DNA of 64,000 bases from Saprospiraceae bacterium (GCA_016706365.1 JADJJU010000009.1:206501-270500), one strand, 5' to 3'. Positions 27,801-37,073 are shown, counted from the first letter of the stretch. Program-made: numbers and translations. Notes: generated by a model not told the origin, from the sequence alone.

Positions 27801-28974
27801 CATGTTGACACAATGTGCTGAATGTCAGGCCACAACTATTAAAAGAAAATCTATCACCGGGGCATTGAGTTCTGTTATATAGTGTGTATTCCTGATTAGG
27901 GAGTAAGCCTGATATAAGATAGGGATTTATCCCACATGGCATATGTACAAGTAAATTTTCGGGATCACCCTTATTCAATCCAAAACCGGGAGATTTACCT
28001 GCTGGAACAAGTTCCACGATTACTGAATCACATTGACTGAAATTGGCTATTGATACGGCAATTTCTTCCGCATTGATTTTAGTAAAATACACATCAGGGC
28101 TAGGAGTGCAGGCATCGTTGCTGAAATTTATTTTTACATATTGTAAAAACCCCGGATCACCTATAAAGTCGTCACAAATACGAAGTTTCCATATCCCGTT
28201 TGGATTGGTACTGTCCTGAAAGGTTATAAAAGATTCTTCTGGCAGAACAGCTCCTGTCAGAGGCCCGGAGAGCCCTACGATACTGTTACATGCCAAGGGC
28301 GTGAAAACAATTGGTAATGCACAGTTTTGAGCAGCAGGGTTACCGTAATTTTGCCTGGCAAGACCATTGCTTTGGCTCAACAATACCATTTTACCCGATG
28401 GAGAAATAAGTGAAAAATTTAAATCTGAAGGTGTAGGGTGAGGGATAATTAACTCAATACTAGAAAAATCGATATCAACCCCCAATTGAGTACCTGGTAC
28501 ATTTGTTACTTCAATATCAAAGAATTGTGGGTTGAGTTCACAAAAATTACCTCTTTCTATAATATCAAGATGTAGTCCACAGGAAGCTTCATTATCCAGA
28601 ACTGTTGTAAATTGATATCTTGAGAGATTGGTGATACCCATTGTGCATACAGCTCTTATTTCTACCTCATATTGCTGTCCTGGGGCCAGGTCATAAATAG
28701 TAAAAATATTCAAATCACTTTCAAATATTATAGTATCCGGAGCTGAAGTTTTATGGATAAGTTTAATTTGAAAATGATCAAGGTTTGCCAGATCATGATT
28801 CCATCGAAGGTCAATAAAGTCCTTACCTTTTGTTACAGTTCTGATGCTAGTTGGAGTATTACAGTTCTGTGCAGATAAAGAATTAGTAGAAAACAAGCAG
28901 ATTAGACCTGTCAAAACTAGCGCCAGGAAGAACTTTCTAAGAAAAAAAGAAGATTGTAAAAACTTATATAACAT
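24883..28974 (-). CDS. Giant multidomain T9SS surface protein (Fn3, P-domain, MAM-like, MopE-like, SprB repeats)
   Basis: About 1363 residues from the ATG at 28974 (an upstream ATG at 29040 adds 22). A signal peptide is followed by an Fn3 domain, then a proprotein-convertase P-domain-like region (SFITFQDSTNPNGIWKLRI stretch), then a MAM/jellyroll-like region (WHRVNIDLVEYIGQNVQLKF). Next is a calcium or metal-binding MopE-like segment (YADQDDDGFGN ... DDNCNGQID, in outline). About nine SprB-like repeats follow (SPYxYxW and GC-bounded units) and a type A T9SS sorting domain ends the protein (YPVPANDWIFLE). Its size suggests an adhesin or matrix protein, by family. Confidence 0.85.
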   Translation of the reverse strand: MLYKFLQSSFFLRKFFLALVLTGLICLFSTNSLSAQNCNTPTSIRTVTKGKDFIDLRWNHDLANLDHFQIKLIHKTSAPDTIIFESDLNIFTIYDLAPGQQYEVEIRAVCTMGITNLSRYQFTTVLDNEASCGLHLDIIERGNFCELNPQFFDIEVTNVPGTQLGVDIDFSSIELIIPHPTPSDLNFSLISPSGKMVLLSQSNGLARQNYGNPAAQNCALPIVFTPLACNSIVGLSGPLTGAVLPEESFITFQDSTNPNGIWKLRICDDFIGDPGFLQYVKINFSNDACTPSPDVYFTKINAEEIAVSIANFSQCDSVIVELVPAGKSPGFGLNKGDPENLLVHMPCGINPYLISGLLPNQEYTLYNRTQCPGDRFSFNSCGLTFSTLCQHADIQSGFDNLEECSDDCIEACTLDNIWSNQTDSGLKWLVKSGSTDTDLTGPNGDLFGRGKYIYVEASDPECLNTGPAEIISECLHWAPTDTDCNLSFNYHMNGPESGSLKLLITKDGGFNWAAIWELEGYQGDQWHRVNIDLVEYIGQNVQLKFSALPQGSLGDVALDEISLLGNVSIVTEETVFYADQDDDGFGNPSDSISVCALFPPETYVDNNLDCNDNDPMINPSATEIPCNLIDDNCNGQIDDVIGGLNIASANIQDATCNGVDDGKISLVIEGGLPPYDISWSNSVQNTNVLSDLAPGFYDVTITDQNDCGSILTNMYVGLNTAFLITLDNVIPASCSGIEDGSLSISLSDQLPANSYTFIWSNGDTIQNLSNITNGSYQVTVTNNDGCIELSPIFNVGSLSSLQLSLEDVENISCPGKNDGRIRLRATGGQSPYQYTWEHQAGNENMIMNLSPGTYSVTISDLQGCNTTRTYELNDPDSIDIRIRTLDPVTCPGAINGKIQIEVSGGNSPYSYTWNTWENEDTLVYYSKNILQARSGWYFLTVTDAGSCKKTMDSIYVGSPDPFELNNLVVYPNRCLSSMQGKIHFDLSGGTAEYVYLWSNGSVASGLDSLASGTYTLTINDQYNCKFVAGPFHVLNEDRPLDLEVNEIIDILCHSDTSGSIVVELKDGVSPFEFHWSNGRKVSKQISSDSILNLAQGAYRITITDAEGCLGINQNMVVNGPANPLTYSVEEYKSPICHSSGDGYIRLIAMGGTEPYEFEWNTGTMGNILSGLTEGTFDCKITDANGCELDILPLQMMRPDSIIYGLSYDGRLCADNLGTAAINVQGGIAPYDIHWTHNSFTGMGASINNAPCGFYSIAVMDNAGCVMNIEFLLDMTIATENEETGTSYKLYPVPANDWIFLESNNIEIQTGPFHIYDAQGILVNSIASESTGILPIDISKLHPGYFRLVWNKNGKVLSLPFLVH

Positions 28975-29304
28975 GCTAAATATGCACTCAATTATGACCT
29001 GAACAGTGTTCAGTAAAAACAATTCTACGCTCTGCTTCATGGGATAAACAGCAAATATTACTCATTTTTGCCGAACTGACAAGCACCCTTATGTTAATGA
29101 AATGCAATACTTCAACGCCAGGGGCGAGCAATGATTATAACCCAAACACTAACATATGGTTAAATGGTTGGGTGCTGCTCAAAATAATTTCCATGAATAT
29201 CCGATATACGAGGTTTGGATTTAAATAGGGTGTGACATTTTGTGTGGTACGAGCAAGAATTGTTTTCCCCCCAATGTGAATTTGTGTGAATGTACACCTG
29301 TTAA

Positions 29305-29427
29305 GTGGCTGTTTGTGTGATCATTCTGGGCAAATATTTATTTGCCCCTACGGACAATTTTAAATGATAATTGTGTGAATAGAATGGCTGTTTAATTCAC
29401 AATTCACAATTCACAATTCACAATTGC
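29305..29427. repeat. Spacer repeat: GGCTGTT, palindrome, heptamer array
   Basis: Directly behind the leuS stop (leuS runs right to left). Heptamers ATTCACA (29393-29426), GGCTGTT at 29386-29392 and 29307-29313, and the perfect palindrome GGGCAAATA-TT-TATTTGCCC (29328-29347). Closely matched by 32930-33085. The adjoining 29041-29304 holds a nested inverted repeat (GAGCA/TGCTC enclosing AACCCAA/TTGGGT, about 29128-29182) but no gene. Confidence 0.8.
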
Positions 29428-32400
29428 TTACGCGACCACATTTATCATCTTTCCCGGCACAATAATGACCTTTCTAATGGATTTTCCTTCCAGCCATTTT
29501 TCCATATCAGGATGAGATTTAGCAGCATTTTCAATATTTGCATTGCTTTCTTCTGCGGGAAAACTGATAATAGCCCTTTTCTTACCATTGATGCATAAGG
29601 GATAATCAATCTCATCATCCTTCAAATACTGCTCATCAAAAGCAGGGAAGGAGGCATCGAATACAGTTCCATCATTTTTGAAGATATTTTGCCAGATTTC
29701 TTCTGACAAATGCGGTGCAAATGGAGCTATTAATATGGCAAGAGGTTCCAGGATTTCCTTTTTACTGCAATTCAGTTTTTTCAATTCATTCACACAAATC
29801 ATGAAAGCACTGACAGAAGTATTGAAAGAAAATTTCTCAATATCCTCAGTGACTTTTTTAATGGCAGTGTGCAGAATCTTCAGTTCAGGCTTCGTTGCAG
29901 AATCTTCCGTAACCTGAATCCCCTCCGGACCAGCATACAAACTCCAGAATCTGCGTAAAAACTTCGCCACTCCATCTATACCATTCATATCCCAGGGTTT
30001 TGATTGTTCGACAGGGCCCAGGAACATTTCATACATTCGGAAACAATCCGCGCCATATTCTCCTATGACATGATCGGGGTTGACTACATTGTACTTGGAT
30101 TTGGACATTTTCTCGATCTCCCATGAACATGTGAACTTACCATTTGGATCCAGTTTAAAATCTGCGTTTTTGTACATATTGGATGCCAGGGCCTTTTCAA
30201 TGTCCAGTACATCATTTTCAAGCCAGTTGACATCAATATTGATAGCAGAAAAATTTGATTCGTCGTATTTGTAAGTTAAATTATGTGATACATACAATTG
30301 CCCGGGTTCTTTGTCATATTCGGAGATTACAAATGGCACTGATGAATTCAAGTTTTCTCTGATGATCGCTTCAATATGCCTCGGGTTGTTGATATTTCTG
30401 GAAATAGTTTCATTTGCAATCACTAACAACCTTTTTTCATTCGCAGCGGCTATTTCTCTGATTCGTGTAATCTTATCAGATTGTTTGAATGAGGTTACTT
30501 CAATTACCAGATTGGAGTTCTTGAAACTGTAGTCATAATTAGTGGCAGATTCAAAATCTGATTTGGTTTCTTTGATATATTCAACATCGCCCATCAAATC
30601 CGCAAAAACTTTTTTCTCAAGGTATGCCATGAAAAACTTGTCATTTGCTCTATAGATGAAATTGGATCGTCCCTGGATCATACCCTGATTAATGAGCTTC
30701 CTGAATGGTTCAGCTGTTGGAACTTTTCCGATGTCAAATAAAAATTTGTGCCAGGTGCGGGAATACAAAAGGTGACCAACTGCATGTTCAGCACCACCTA
30801 CATACAAATCCACATCCTGCCAGTAATCCAAAGCCTGTTTCGAAGCAAAAGCTTCAGGATTTTCCGGGTCCATATACCGAAGAAAATACCAGGAAGAACC
30901 TGCAAAACCGGGCATAGTATCTGCCTCTCTCATCCAGCCGTCAATAGGATGGAGCCATTCCAATGCTTTTGTTAAAGGTGCTTTACCATCAACAGAAGGT
31001 TTGAAATCATCCAATTTTGGAAGCTCTAATGGCAAATCTTCCAAATCTACTGCATGGGCAACTCCTTCAGGATCATAGAGGATAGGGAAGGGTTCTCCCC
31101 AATATCTTTGACGGGAGAAATTTGCATCTCTCAATCTGAAATTAACTTGTCTCGTTCCCAGCTCATTTTGTTCTATATAGTCAAGAGCTGAAGCGATTGC
31201 CTCAACTATACTTTTACCATTCAGGAAATCAGAATTAATTAAATGTCCCGCTTTGTCTTCCATTGTGGCATTTGGGAATGCTGAACGATCTATTACTTCT
31301 ATGATGGGCAATTTAAAATGCTTTGCAAAAGCGTTGTCTCTGCTATCATCTGATGGAACTGCCATGATTGCGCCTGTCCCATAATCTTTCAATACATATT
31401 CAGAAATCCAGACAGGAATCTCGTTTCCGCTGATCGGATGAATAGCATATGATCCGGTGAATGCTCCGGAGACTTTCTTAACTTCGGAAACTCTTTCTCT
31501 TTCACTTCTTGATTGCACGTAATCCTTATATTGCTCTATCCCTTCACGACATTCTTCAGTTGTGAGCCGTTCAACCCAGTCGTGTTCAGGTGCGAGTACC
31601 ATGAATGTAGCCCCAAAGATCGTGTCGGGTCTGGTGGTAAATATCTCGATAGCGAGATCCTGATGATCTTTCACCTGGAAAAATACTCTTGCACCTTCAG
31701 ATCTGCCGATCCAGTTGCGCTGCATGATCTTAAGAGATTCCGGCCATTCAACATCATCCAGGCCTTTCAATAACCTCTCAGCATAAGCTGTGGTTCGAAG
31801 CGACCATTGCATCATCGCTTTTTTGATTACCGGATATCCGCCCCGCTCCGAAACACCGTCTTTGACTTCATCATTTGCGAGAACAGTACCCAGTGCTTCA
31901 CACCAGTTTACGTAACCTACTTTCCTGTAAACCAGTCGGTAATTCATCAGGACATCATCTTTTTCTTTAGCTGAAAATGAGGTCCATTCATCTGCTGTGA
32001 ATGATCCGTCAAATGAATTGCTGGCTGTCAAATTTGAAGATCCCTGCTTTTCAAAATGACTAATCAGATCAGAAAGTGGCCGTGCTTTGTCCAATTTTGT
32101 ATCATAATAATGATCAAACAATTGAAGGAATATCCACTGCGTCCACTTGTAATAAGCCGGATCTGAGGTATTCACTTGTCTGGACCAGTCATATGAAAAT
32201 CCGATATTGTCCATCTGTCTGCGGAAACCTTCGATATTAGCTGCAGTAGAGTCAGCAGGATGAACTCCGGTCTGAATGGCGTATTGCTCAGCCGGCAGAC
32301 CAAATGCATCATAACCCATGGGATGCAGAACATTGAAGCCCGTTAGTCTTTTAAATCGGGTGAAAATATCAGTTGCAATATAACCCATAGGGTGACCTAC

Positions 32401-32544
32401 ATGAAGCCCTGCACCTGAAGGATATGGGAACATGTCAAGGACATAATACTTCGGCTTTGTACTATCGTTGCTGACTTTGTAAATCTGATTTTCCTTCCAG
32501 TAATCTTGCCAGTGTTTCTCTATAATATTTGGACTATATTCCAT
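29428..32544 (-). CDS. leuS: Leucyl-tRNA synthetase with internal inserted domain
   Basis: Charges tRNA-Leu. At 1038 residues it is about 100 longer than the usual Bacteroidota enzyme. The HIGH-like motif is in PYPSGAGLHVGHPMG (about 41-55), the editing domain covers about 230-430, and KMSKS lies in EKMSKSKYN at about 811-819. Residues about 636-747 (30304-30639) have no counterpart in ordinary LeuRS: after GMIQGRSNFIYRAN comes an alpha/beta segment with SFKNSNLVIEVTSF and EKRLLVIANET, before the normal INIDVNWLENDVLDIE resumes. The insert resembles a PD-(D/E)XK nuclease fold. The reading frame is uninterrupted. Confidence 0.95.
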   Translation of the reverse strand: MEYSPNIIEKHWQDYWKENQIYKVSNDSTKPKYYVLDMFPYPSGAGLHVGHPMGYIATDIFTRFKRLTGFNVLHPMGYDAFGLPAEQYAIQTGVHPADSTAANIEGFRRQMDNIGFSYDWSRQVNTSDPAYYKWTQWIFLQLFDHYYDTKLDKARPLSDLISHFEKQGSSNLTASNSFDGSFTADEWTSFSAKEKDDVLMNYRLVYRKVGYVNWCEALGTVLANDEVKDGVSERGGYPVIKKAMMQWSLRTTAYAERLLKGLDDVEWPESLKIMQRNWIGRSEGARVFFQVKDHQDLAIEIFTTRPDTIFGATFMVLAPEHDWVERLTTEECREGIEQYKDYVQSRSERERVSEVKKVSGAFTGSYAIHPISGNEIPVWISEYVLKDYGTGAIMAVPSDDSRDNAFAKHFKLPIIEVIDRSAFPNATMEDKAGHLINSDFLNGKSIVEAIASALDYIEQNELGTRQVNFRLRDANFSRQRYWGEPFPILYDPEGVAHAVDLEDLPLELPKLDDFKPSVDGKAPLTKALEWLHPIDGWMREADTMPGFAGSSWYFLRYMDPENPEAFASKQALDYWQDVDLYVGGAEHAVGHLLYSRTWHKFLFDIGKVPTAEPFRKLINQGMIQGRSNFIYRANDKFFMAYLEKKVFADLMGDVEYIKETKSDFESATNYDYSFKNSNLVIEVTSFKQSDKITRIREIAAANEKRLLVIANETISRNINNPRHIEAIIRENLNSSVPFVISEYDKEPGQLYVSHNLTYKYDESNFSAINIDVNWLENDVLDIEKALASNMYKNADFKLDPNGKFTCSWEIEKMSKSKYNVVNPDHVIGEYGADCFRMYEMFLGPVEQSKPWDMNGIDGVAKFLRRFWSLYAGPEGIQVTEDSATKPELKILHTAIKKVTEDIEKFSFNTSVSAFMICVNELKKLNCSKKEILEPLAILIAPFAPHLSEEIWQNIFKNDGTVFDASFPAFDEQYLKDDEIDYPLCINGKKRAIISFPAEESNANIENAAKSHPDMEKWLEGKSIRKVIIVPGKMINVVA

Positions 32545-32929
32545 GCGGGATTGATTTGAATCTGCTGTGAACGGTTTGAAGCGGCGAAGTTATAAAAAAT
32601 CAATGCTTTGTACTAGTGTTTGGGGCGGAGCATGGCCGACCTCCTATAATTGACGGGAATTTTGAGTGAAATGAATGAGCTGAAATGGATTTTATCGAAA
32701 TTCCGGAGACTTGCTAATGGTTATCTTTTGGTTTTGCTAATTTATTAGCAATCACACAAGCCACTCTGACACACACCCACACCGGCTGTTTTGTTTCAAG
32801 GGCTGCAGGGCATTTTGTTGAACATCTTCCGGGTGTTCGATTGGGAGTATTAACCTACCCCGGGCTATGCCTTCCGGCATTCGTGATGGAAGGACGAATT
32901 GAGCTTCACCCCTTCCTTTCATCTCTGGA

Positions 32930-33085
32930 CATGGTTTTGTGTGAATTGTGGCTGTTTGTCTTACGACATAAGGCAAATATTATTTGCCTTTGCATTACAA
33001 CTCTGAACTTGATTTTAAATGAAAAGACAGTTGTTAACTGGCTGTTCCATTCATAATTCATAATTCATAATTCCTAACTCAAAAC
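32930..33085. repeat. Spacer repeat: GGCTGTT, palindrome, heptamer array
   Basis: Behind the methylmalonyl-CoA mutase stop. GTGTGAATTGTGGCTGTTTG-type sequence (GGCTGTT 32950-32956), palindrome AGGCAAATA-T-TATTTGCCT (32971-32989), TTTTAAATGA, a second GGCTGTT (33040-33046), then ATTCATA heptamers to 33072. Same order of parts as 29305-29427. A further GGCTGTT is at 32784-32790. The rest of 32545-32929 shows only a small TGCC-TTCC-GGCA hairpin near 32869 and no gene. Confidence 0.8.
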
Positions 33086-35216
33086 TCATCTCTCATCATT
33101 CAAAATTTCCAAAATCTTTATCGCTGCCTCAGCAATGACCGTTCCCGGCCCAAAAACAGCAATAACCCCTGCATCATACAGAAAATCATAATCCTGCTGA
33201 GGAATGACACCTCCAGCAACTACGCGAATATCAGGACGACCAAGGTTTTTTAAGGCTTCAATAGTTTCAGGAATTAAGGTTTTGTGGCCGGCAGCAAGGG
33301 AGGAGACGCCGAGGATATTCACATCATTTTCAGCGGCTTGCATGGCCGCTTCTTTGGGAGTTTGGAATAAAGGGCCGATATCGACATCGAATCCTACGTC
33401 AGCAAAACTGGTGGCGATGATTTTAGCGCCTCGATCGTGGCCGTCCTGCCCGAGTTTAGCAACCATGATTCTTGGACGGCGGCCTTCCTGTAGCGCAAAT
33501 TCATCGGCTAATGCCCTCGCCTTGATAAATGCTGGATCCATGGCTATTTCTTTAGAATAAACTCCTGAAATCATATGAGATTGAGCTTTGAAGCGGCCAA
33601 ATGCTCTTTCCATGGCATAAGAAATCTCTCCCAGTGTAGCCCGCAATCTGGCACCCACAATAGCTTTGTCCAATAAATTTCCCTTACTGGTTTTAGCACA
33701 TTGATAGAGATCTTCCAGTGCGATATTCACTCCTTCCGTGTCTCTCTTTTCTTTGATATCATTCAATCTCTTGATTTGAGATTCTTTTACGGCTGAATTA
33801 TCTATTTCCAAAATATCAAATGTTGAATGTTCAGTTGTTTGAAAAACATTGACTCCAACAATATTTTCTGATCTGCTGTCTATTTTAGCTTGCTTTCTTG
33901 CGGCAGCTTCTTCAATTTTAAGCTTTGGTAATCCATTTTCAATAGCCCGGGTCATTCCACCCAAACTTTCAATCTCCTGCATATGCTGCCAGGCTTTGTT
34001 GATCAATTGTTCGGTGAGACTTTCCACATAATGGCTTCCTCCCCAGGGGTCAATAGCTGAACAAATGCCAGTTTCTTTTTGAATGTATAATTGAGTATCA
34101 CGGGCGATTTTTGCTGAAAAATCTGTCGGTAATGCAATGGCTTCATCCAATGCATTGGTATGCAGTGACTGGGTTCCTCCAAATACCGCAGCAAGACCTT
34201 CGATGGCCGTTCGGGCGATATTGTTATATGGATCCTGCTCTGTGAGGCTCCATCCTGATGTCTGGGAGTGGGTGCGGAGTGCCATGGACTTATTTGACTT
34301 CGGATTAAATCCCTTGATAATATTAGCCCACAAATACCTGGCTGCCCTCATTTTGGCAATTTCCATAAAGATATTCATGCCGATTCCCCAGAAAAATGAA
34401 AGTCTGGGGGCAAAATCGTCAATGTCCAGACCTGCCTTTAATCCTGCTCTCACATATTCCAGTCCATCTGCGAGAGTATAAGCCAATTCAAGATCTGCTG
34501 GTGCTCCTGCCTCATGCATGTGATAGCCACTGATGCTGATAGAATTGAATCTGGGGCATATTACTTGAAGCATATCCGAATATATCGGTAATGATCTTCA
34601 TTAGACGCCTGCGGAGGATAGATGTAAGTGTTGCGAACCATAAATTCTTTTAGAATATCATTCTGAATGGTTCCACTTAATTAGCCGGAGTAACTCCTGA
34701 TTCCTCAGCTGCTACTATAAAGAAGGCCATAATCGGTAGAACAGCACCATTCATCGTCATGGAGACTGATATCTGGTCAAGCGGGATTTCGTTAAAAAGT
34801 AATTTCATGTCTTCCACAGAATCAATGGCTACCCCGGCTTTACCTACATCTCCTGAAACCCGCTCATGATCAGAATCATAGCCTCTGTGTGTAGCAAGGT
34901 CGAAAGCTACAGACAATCCTTTTTGACCGGCTGCAAGGTTGCGTTTGTAGAATCTATTACTTTATTCAGCCGTAGAAAAACCAGCATATTGGCGAATAGT
35001 CCAGGGTCTCTGGGTATACATTGAGCCATAAGGTCCTCTTAAAAAAGGTGGAAGCCCGGATACATATGAAAGCAGCTTTTTGTCTTTGAGGTCTGACTCA
35101 TCATATTCGGATTGCAGCGGTATTTGCTCATTTGTGAGCCTGCCCTTTACCTTTGGAATATCTGCATTCAGAATATTCAGATCCGGTTCCTGCTGTTTGA
35201 ATGAAATCTTACTCAT
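33086..35216 (-). pseudogene. Methylmalonyl-CoA mutase large subunit, disrupted
   Basis: B12-dependent isomerisation of methylmalonyl-CoA and succinyl-CoA. The full protein would be about 710 residues. The catalytic barrel starts with RGPYGSMYTQRPWTIRQYAG; the C-terminal cobalamin domain has the cobalt-binding DGHDRG motif (KLGQDGHDRGAKI). Breaks: an in-frame TAA at 34962-34964 replaces the Glu of TAEESNRFYKRN-type sequence; a one-base loss near 34675-34685 (after GVTPA); a one-base gain near 34598-34604 (before the MKIITDIFGYAS-like stretch); and a one-base gain in the C4 run at 34553-34556. All intervening protein is recognisable in the three frames, so decay is recent or the sequence has errors. 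Confidence 0.88.
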
Positions 35217-35327
35217 ACAACAAATATAAAATCATTATCCAGTTTAATCCATCTCATTCAAACAACAATGAGCAATAGCTATCATTATTTAATTAACATA
35301 AGTAAACCAGATTACTATTTATAAGTA

Positions 35328-35356
35328 TATTTTTGCAACGCCTTAAGGCGTTTTTT
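35328..35356 (+). promoter_or_regulatory. Promoter and palindrome before lipB
   Basis: TATTTTTG (35328-35335) matches TAnnTTTG; it is followed by the perfect palindrome AACGCCTTAAGGCGTT (35337-35352) and TTTT, ending six bases before the lipB ATG. The mRNA would start in or near the palindrome, so this is a very short structured leader rather than a terminator of another gene (the upstream gene runs the opposite way). Confidence 0.5.
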
Positions 35357-35361
35357 AAATT

Positions 35362-36111
35362 ATGACGCAGACTCTTTCATCCAGAAGAATCCATTGCAGG
35401 GATCTTGGCCTGATTTCGTACAACGAAGCATGGGATTATCAAAAGCAATTGCATCAGTATCTGATCAACCGCAAACGCAATGTGGATCAGGAACTTGAAG
35501 AAGGAGTTGAATCCAATGATCATTTCTTTCTTATTTGCTCGCATCTTCCCGTATATACATTGGGCAAAAGCGGTAAAATGGATCATCTGCTAAAAAGTGA
35601 GGATGATTTACTTAAAGAAGGCTTCGAATTTTTCAAAATCAACAGAGGCGGAGATATTACCTATCATGGTCCTGGACAGATTGTAGGTTACCCGATTTTG
35701 GATCTGGATGCTTTTTTTACCGACGTCCATAAATATGTGCGTTTTCTTGAAGAAGCCATATTGCGTACTTTGGCTGAATGGAATATAATTGGCTATAGAG
35801 AGCCTGATTATACAGGTGTCTGGGTAATGCATGATGAATTGCCAGCCAAACGTAAAATATGTGCCATAGGTGTCCATCTGAGCCGCTGGGTGACAATGCA
35901 TGGGTTTGCATTTAATGTACAAACGGATCTTAGTCATTTCAACAATATCGTGCCATGTGGCATAAATTCAGCAGAAAGAGATGTTTGTAGCATGGAGACA
36001 ATTCTTGGATATGCTCCGGATATGAATATTGTCAAACAAAGATTAATACATCATTTTTCTGAGATATTTGAAACAGAAATCTTGCAGGTGAGTACAATAT
36101 ATAGATTATGA
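35362..36111 (+). CDS. lipB: Octanoyl-[ACP]:protein octanoyltransferase
   Basis: Transfers octanoyl groups from ACP to lipoyl domains, first step of lipoate synthesis. The 249-residue protein shows NRGGDITYHGPGQIVGYPI, KICAIGVHLSRWVTMHGFAFNV and the catalytic Cys in NNIVPCGI. A 35-residue insertion of charged residues follows the N-terminal strand (after LINRKRNVDQELEE). Overlaps the next gene by four bases. Confidence 0.95.
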   Translation: MTQTLSSRRIHCRDLGLISYNEAWDYQKQLHQYLINRKRNVDQELEEGVESNDHFFLICSHLPVYTLGKSGKMDHLLKSEDDLLKEGFEFFKINRGGDITYHGPGQIVGYPILDLDAFFTDVHKYVRFLEEAILRTLAEWNIIGYREPDYTGVWVMHDELPAKRKICAIGVHLSRWVTMHGFAFNVQTDLSHFNNIVPCGINSAERDVCSMETILGYAPDMNIVKQRLIHHFSEIFETEILQVSTIYRL

Positions 36112-36518
36112 AAAAGGATATTCCTGTTATTAAAGTGGAGGATATTGCCATAGCTGTGGCCCCACGAACAGATGATTTTGAAAATGATTTGCTCTGGGAT
36201 GTGTATTTGATCAATTTGAAGGATGAGCCTATTAAAAACGTATTGATCAATAGCACAGGTTATGGCTTCCGAAATGATGAAAAAGTGAAGACCAGCACTT
36301 TCCGGTATTTCTTTGATGAAATAGGTCCTTTGCAAACTGTTGTGATTGAAGCCATCCAAACTGAATTGTTTGATATCACACATGAATATTGGATTAGCTT
36401 CACTATGAATGACAACTATTTGTTTGACAAAAAGTACACCTTTGTCAGTGGAAGTATTTCAAGAGATCATTTTACACGAATTCCATTTTTGGATGTTCAT
36501 GGAGTGATGATAAAATAA
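36108..36518 (+). CDS. Conserved hypothetical protein
   Basis: A 136-residue cytoplasmic protein without signal or membrane segments. It has an acidic, beta-rich sequence including DDFENDLLWDVYLINLKDEPIKNVLINSTGYG and ends FLDVHGVMIK. Small proteins of this type are widespread next to lipB in Bacteroidota, to my recollection; the function is unknown. The 4-base overlap with lipB indicates co-translation. Confidence 0.7.
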   Translation: MKKDIPVIKVEDIAIAVAPRTDDFENDLLWDVYLINLKDEPIKNVLINSTGYGFRNDEKVKTSTFRYFFDEIGPLQTVVIEAIQTELFDITHEYWISFTMNDNYLFDKKYTFVSGSISRDHFTRIPFLDVHGVMIK

Positions 36519-36554
36519 TTCTCTCTTCCCGATTCGATTAGTATAATAATTAAA

Positions 36555-37073
36555 ATGAGACAAAAAACTGTTGCTGAATCACTTACGACCATGACTGAAA
36601 TGGTTATGCCAAATGATACCAATCCTATTGGAAACCTTATGGGAGGCAATCTGATGCGCTGGATGGATGTAGTCGCAGGAATTTGTGCCGGAAAGCATTG
36701 TGAAGCTTATGTAGTCACCGCTTCTGTTGATCATGTCTCCTTTCAGAGACCTATCAAAAATGGGGATGTTGTGACTTTAATTGCCAGGGTTACTCGTGCA
36801 TTTACGACATCTGTAGAAGTGTATGTAGAGGTATTTGCCGCCAATATTAAAGGCAGTGACCAGAGACTTTGCAATCATGCATATTTTACCTTTGTTGCCA
36901 TTAGTGATGAAACTCAAAAACCAATTCCAGTCAGTGAGGTGATTCCCCTGACCCAGGAAGAGCAGAAGATATATGAATCCGCCATACGGAGAAGGGAATT
37001 AAGACTTGTTCTAGGTGGCCGAATGCAAGCTAAAGATGCTGTTGAAATGAGACAACTCTTTACGACTATCTGA
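36555..37073 (+). CDS. Acyl-CoA thioesterase (hotdog fold)
   Basis: A 172-residue single-hotdog acyl-CoA hydrolase of the YciA/BACH type. NPIGNLMGGNLMRWMDVVAGICAGKH contains the catalytic Asn/Asp region and helix; VVTASVDHVSFQRPIKNGDVV is the second family motif. It hydrolyses medium to long acyl-CoA esters. Lies 36 bases after the hypothetical gene on the same strand. Confidence 0.9.
   Translation: MRQKTVAESLTTMTEMVMPNDTNPIGNLMGGNLMRWMDVVAGICAGKHCEAYVVTASVDHVSFQRPIKNGDVVTLIARVTRAFTTSVEVYVEVFAANIKGSDQRLCNHAYFTFVAISDETQKPIPVSEVIPLTQEEQKIYESAIRRRELRLVLGGRMQAKDAVEMRQLFTTI

Noticed and set aside
17440..28974. Forward-strand frames inside the two giant surface proteins
   Set aside because: They are shadows of repeat-rich coding sequence on the other strand and show no protein family features.
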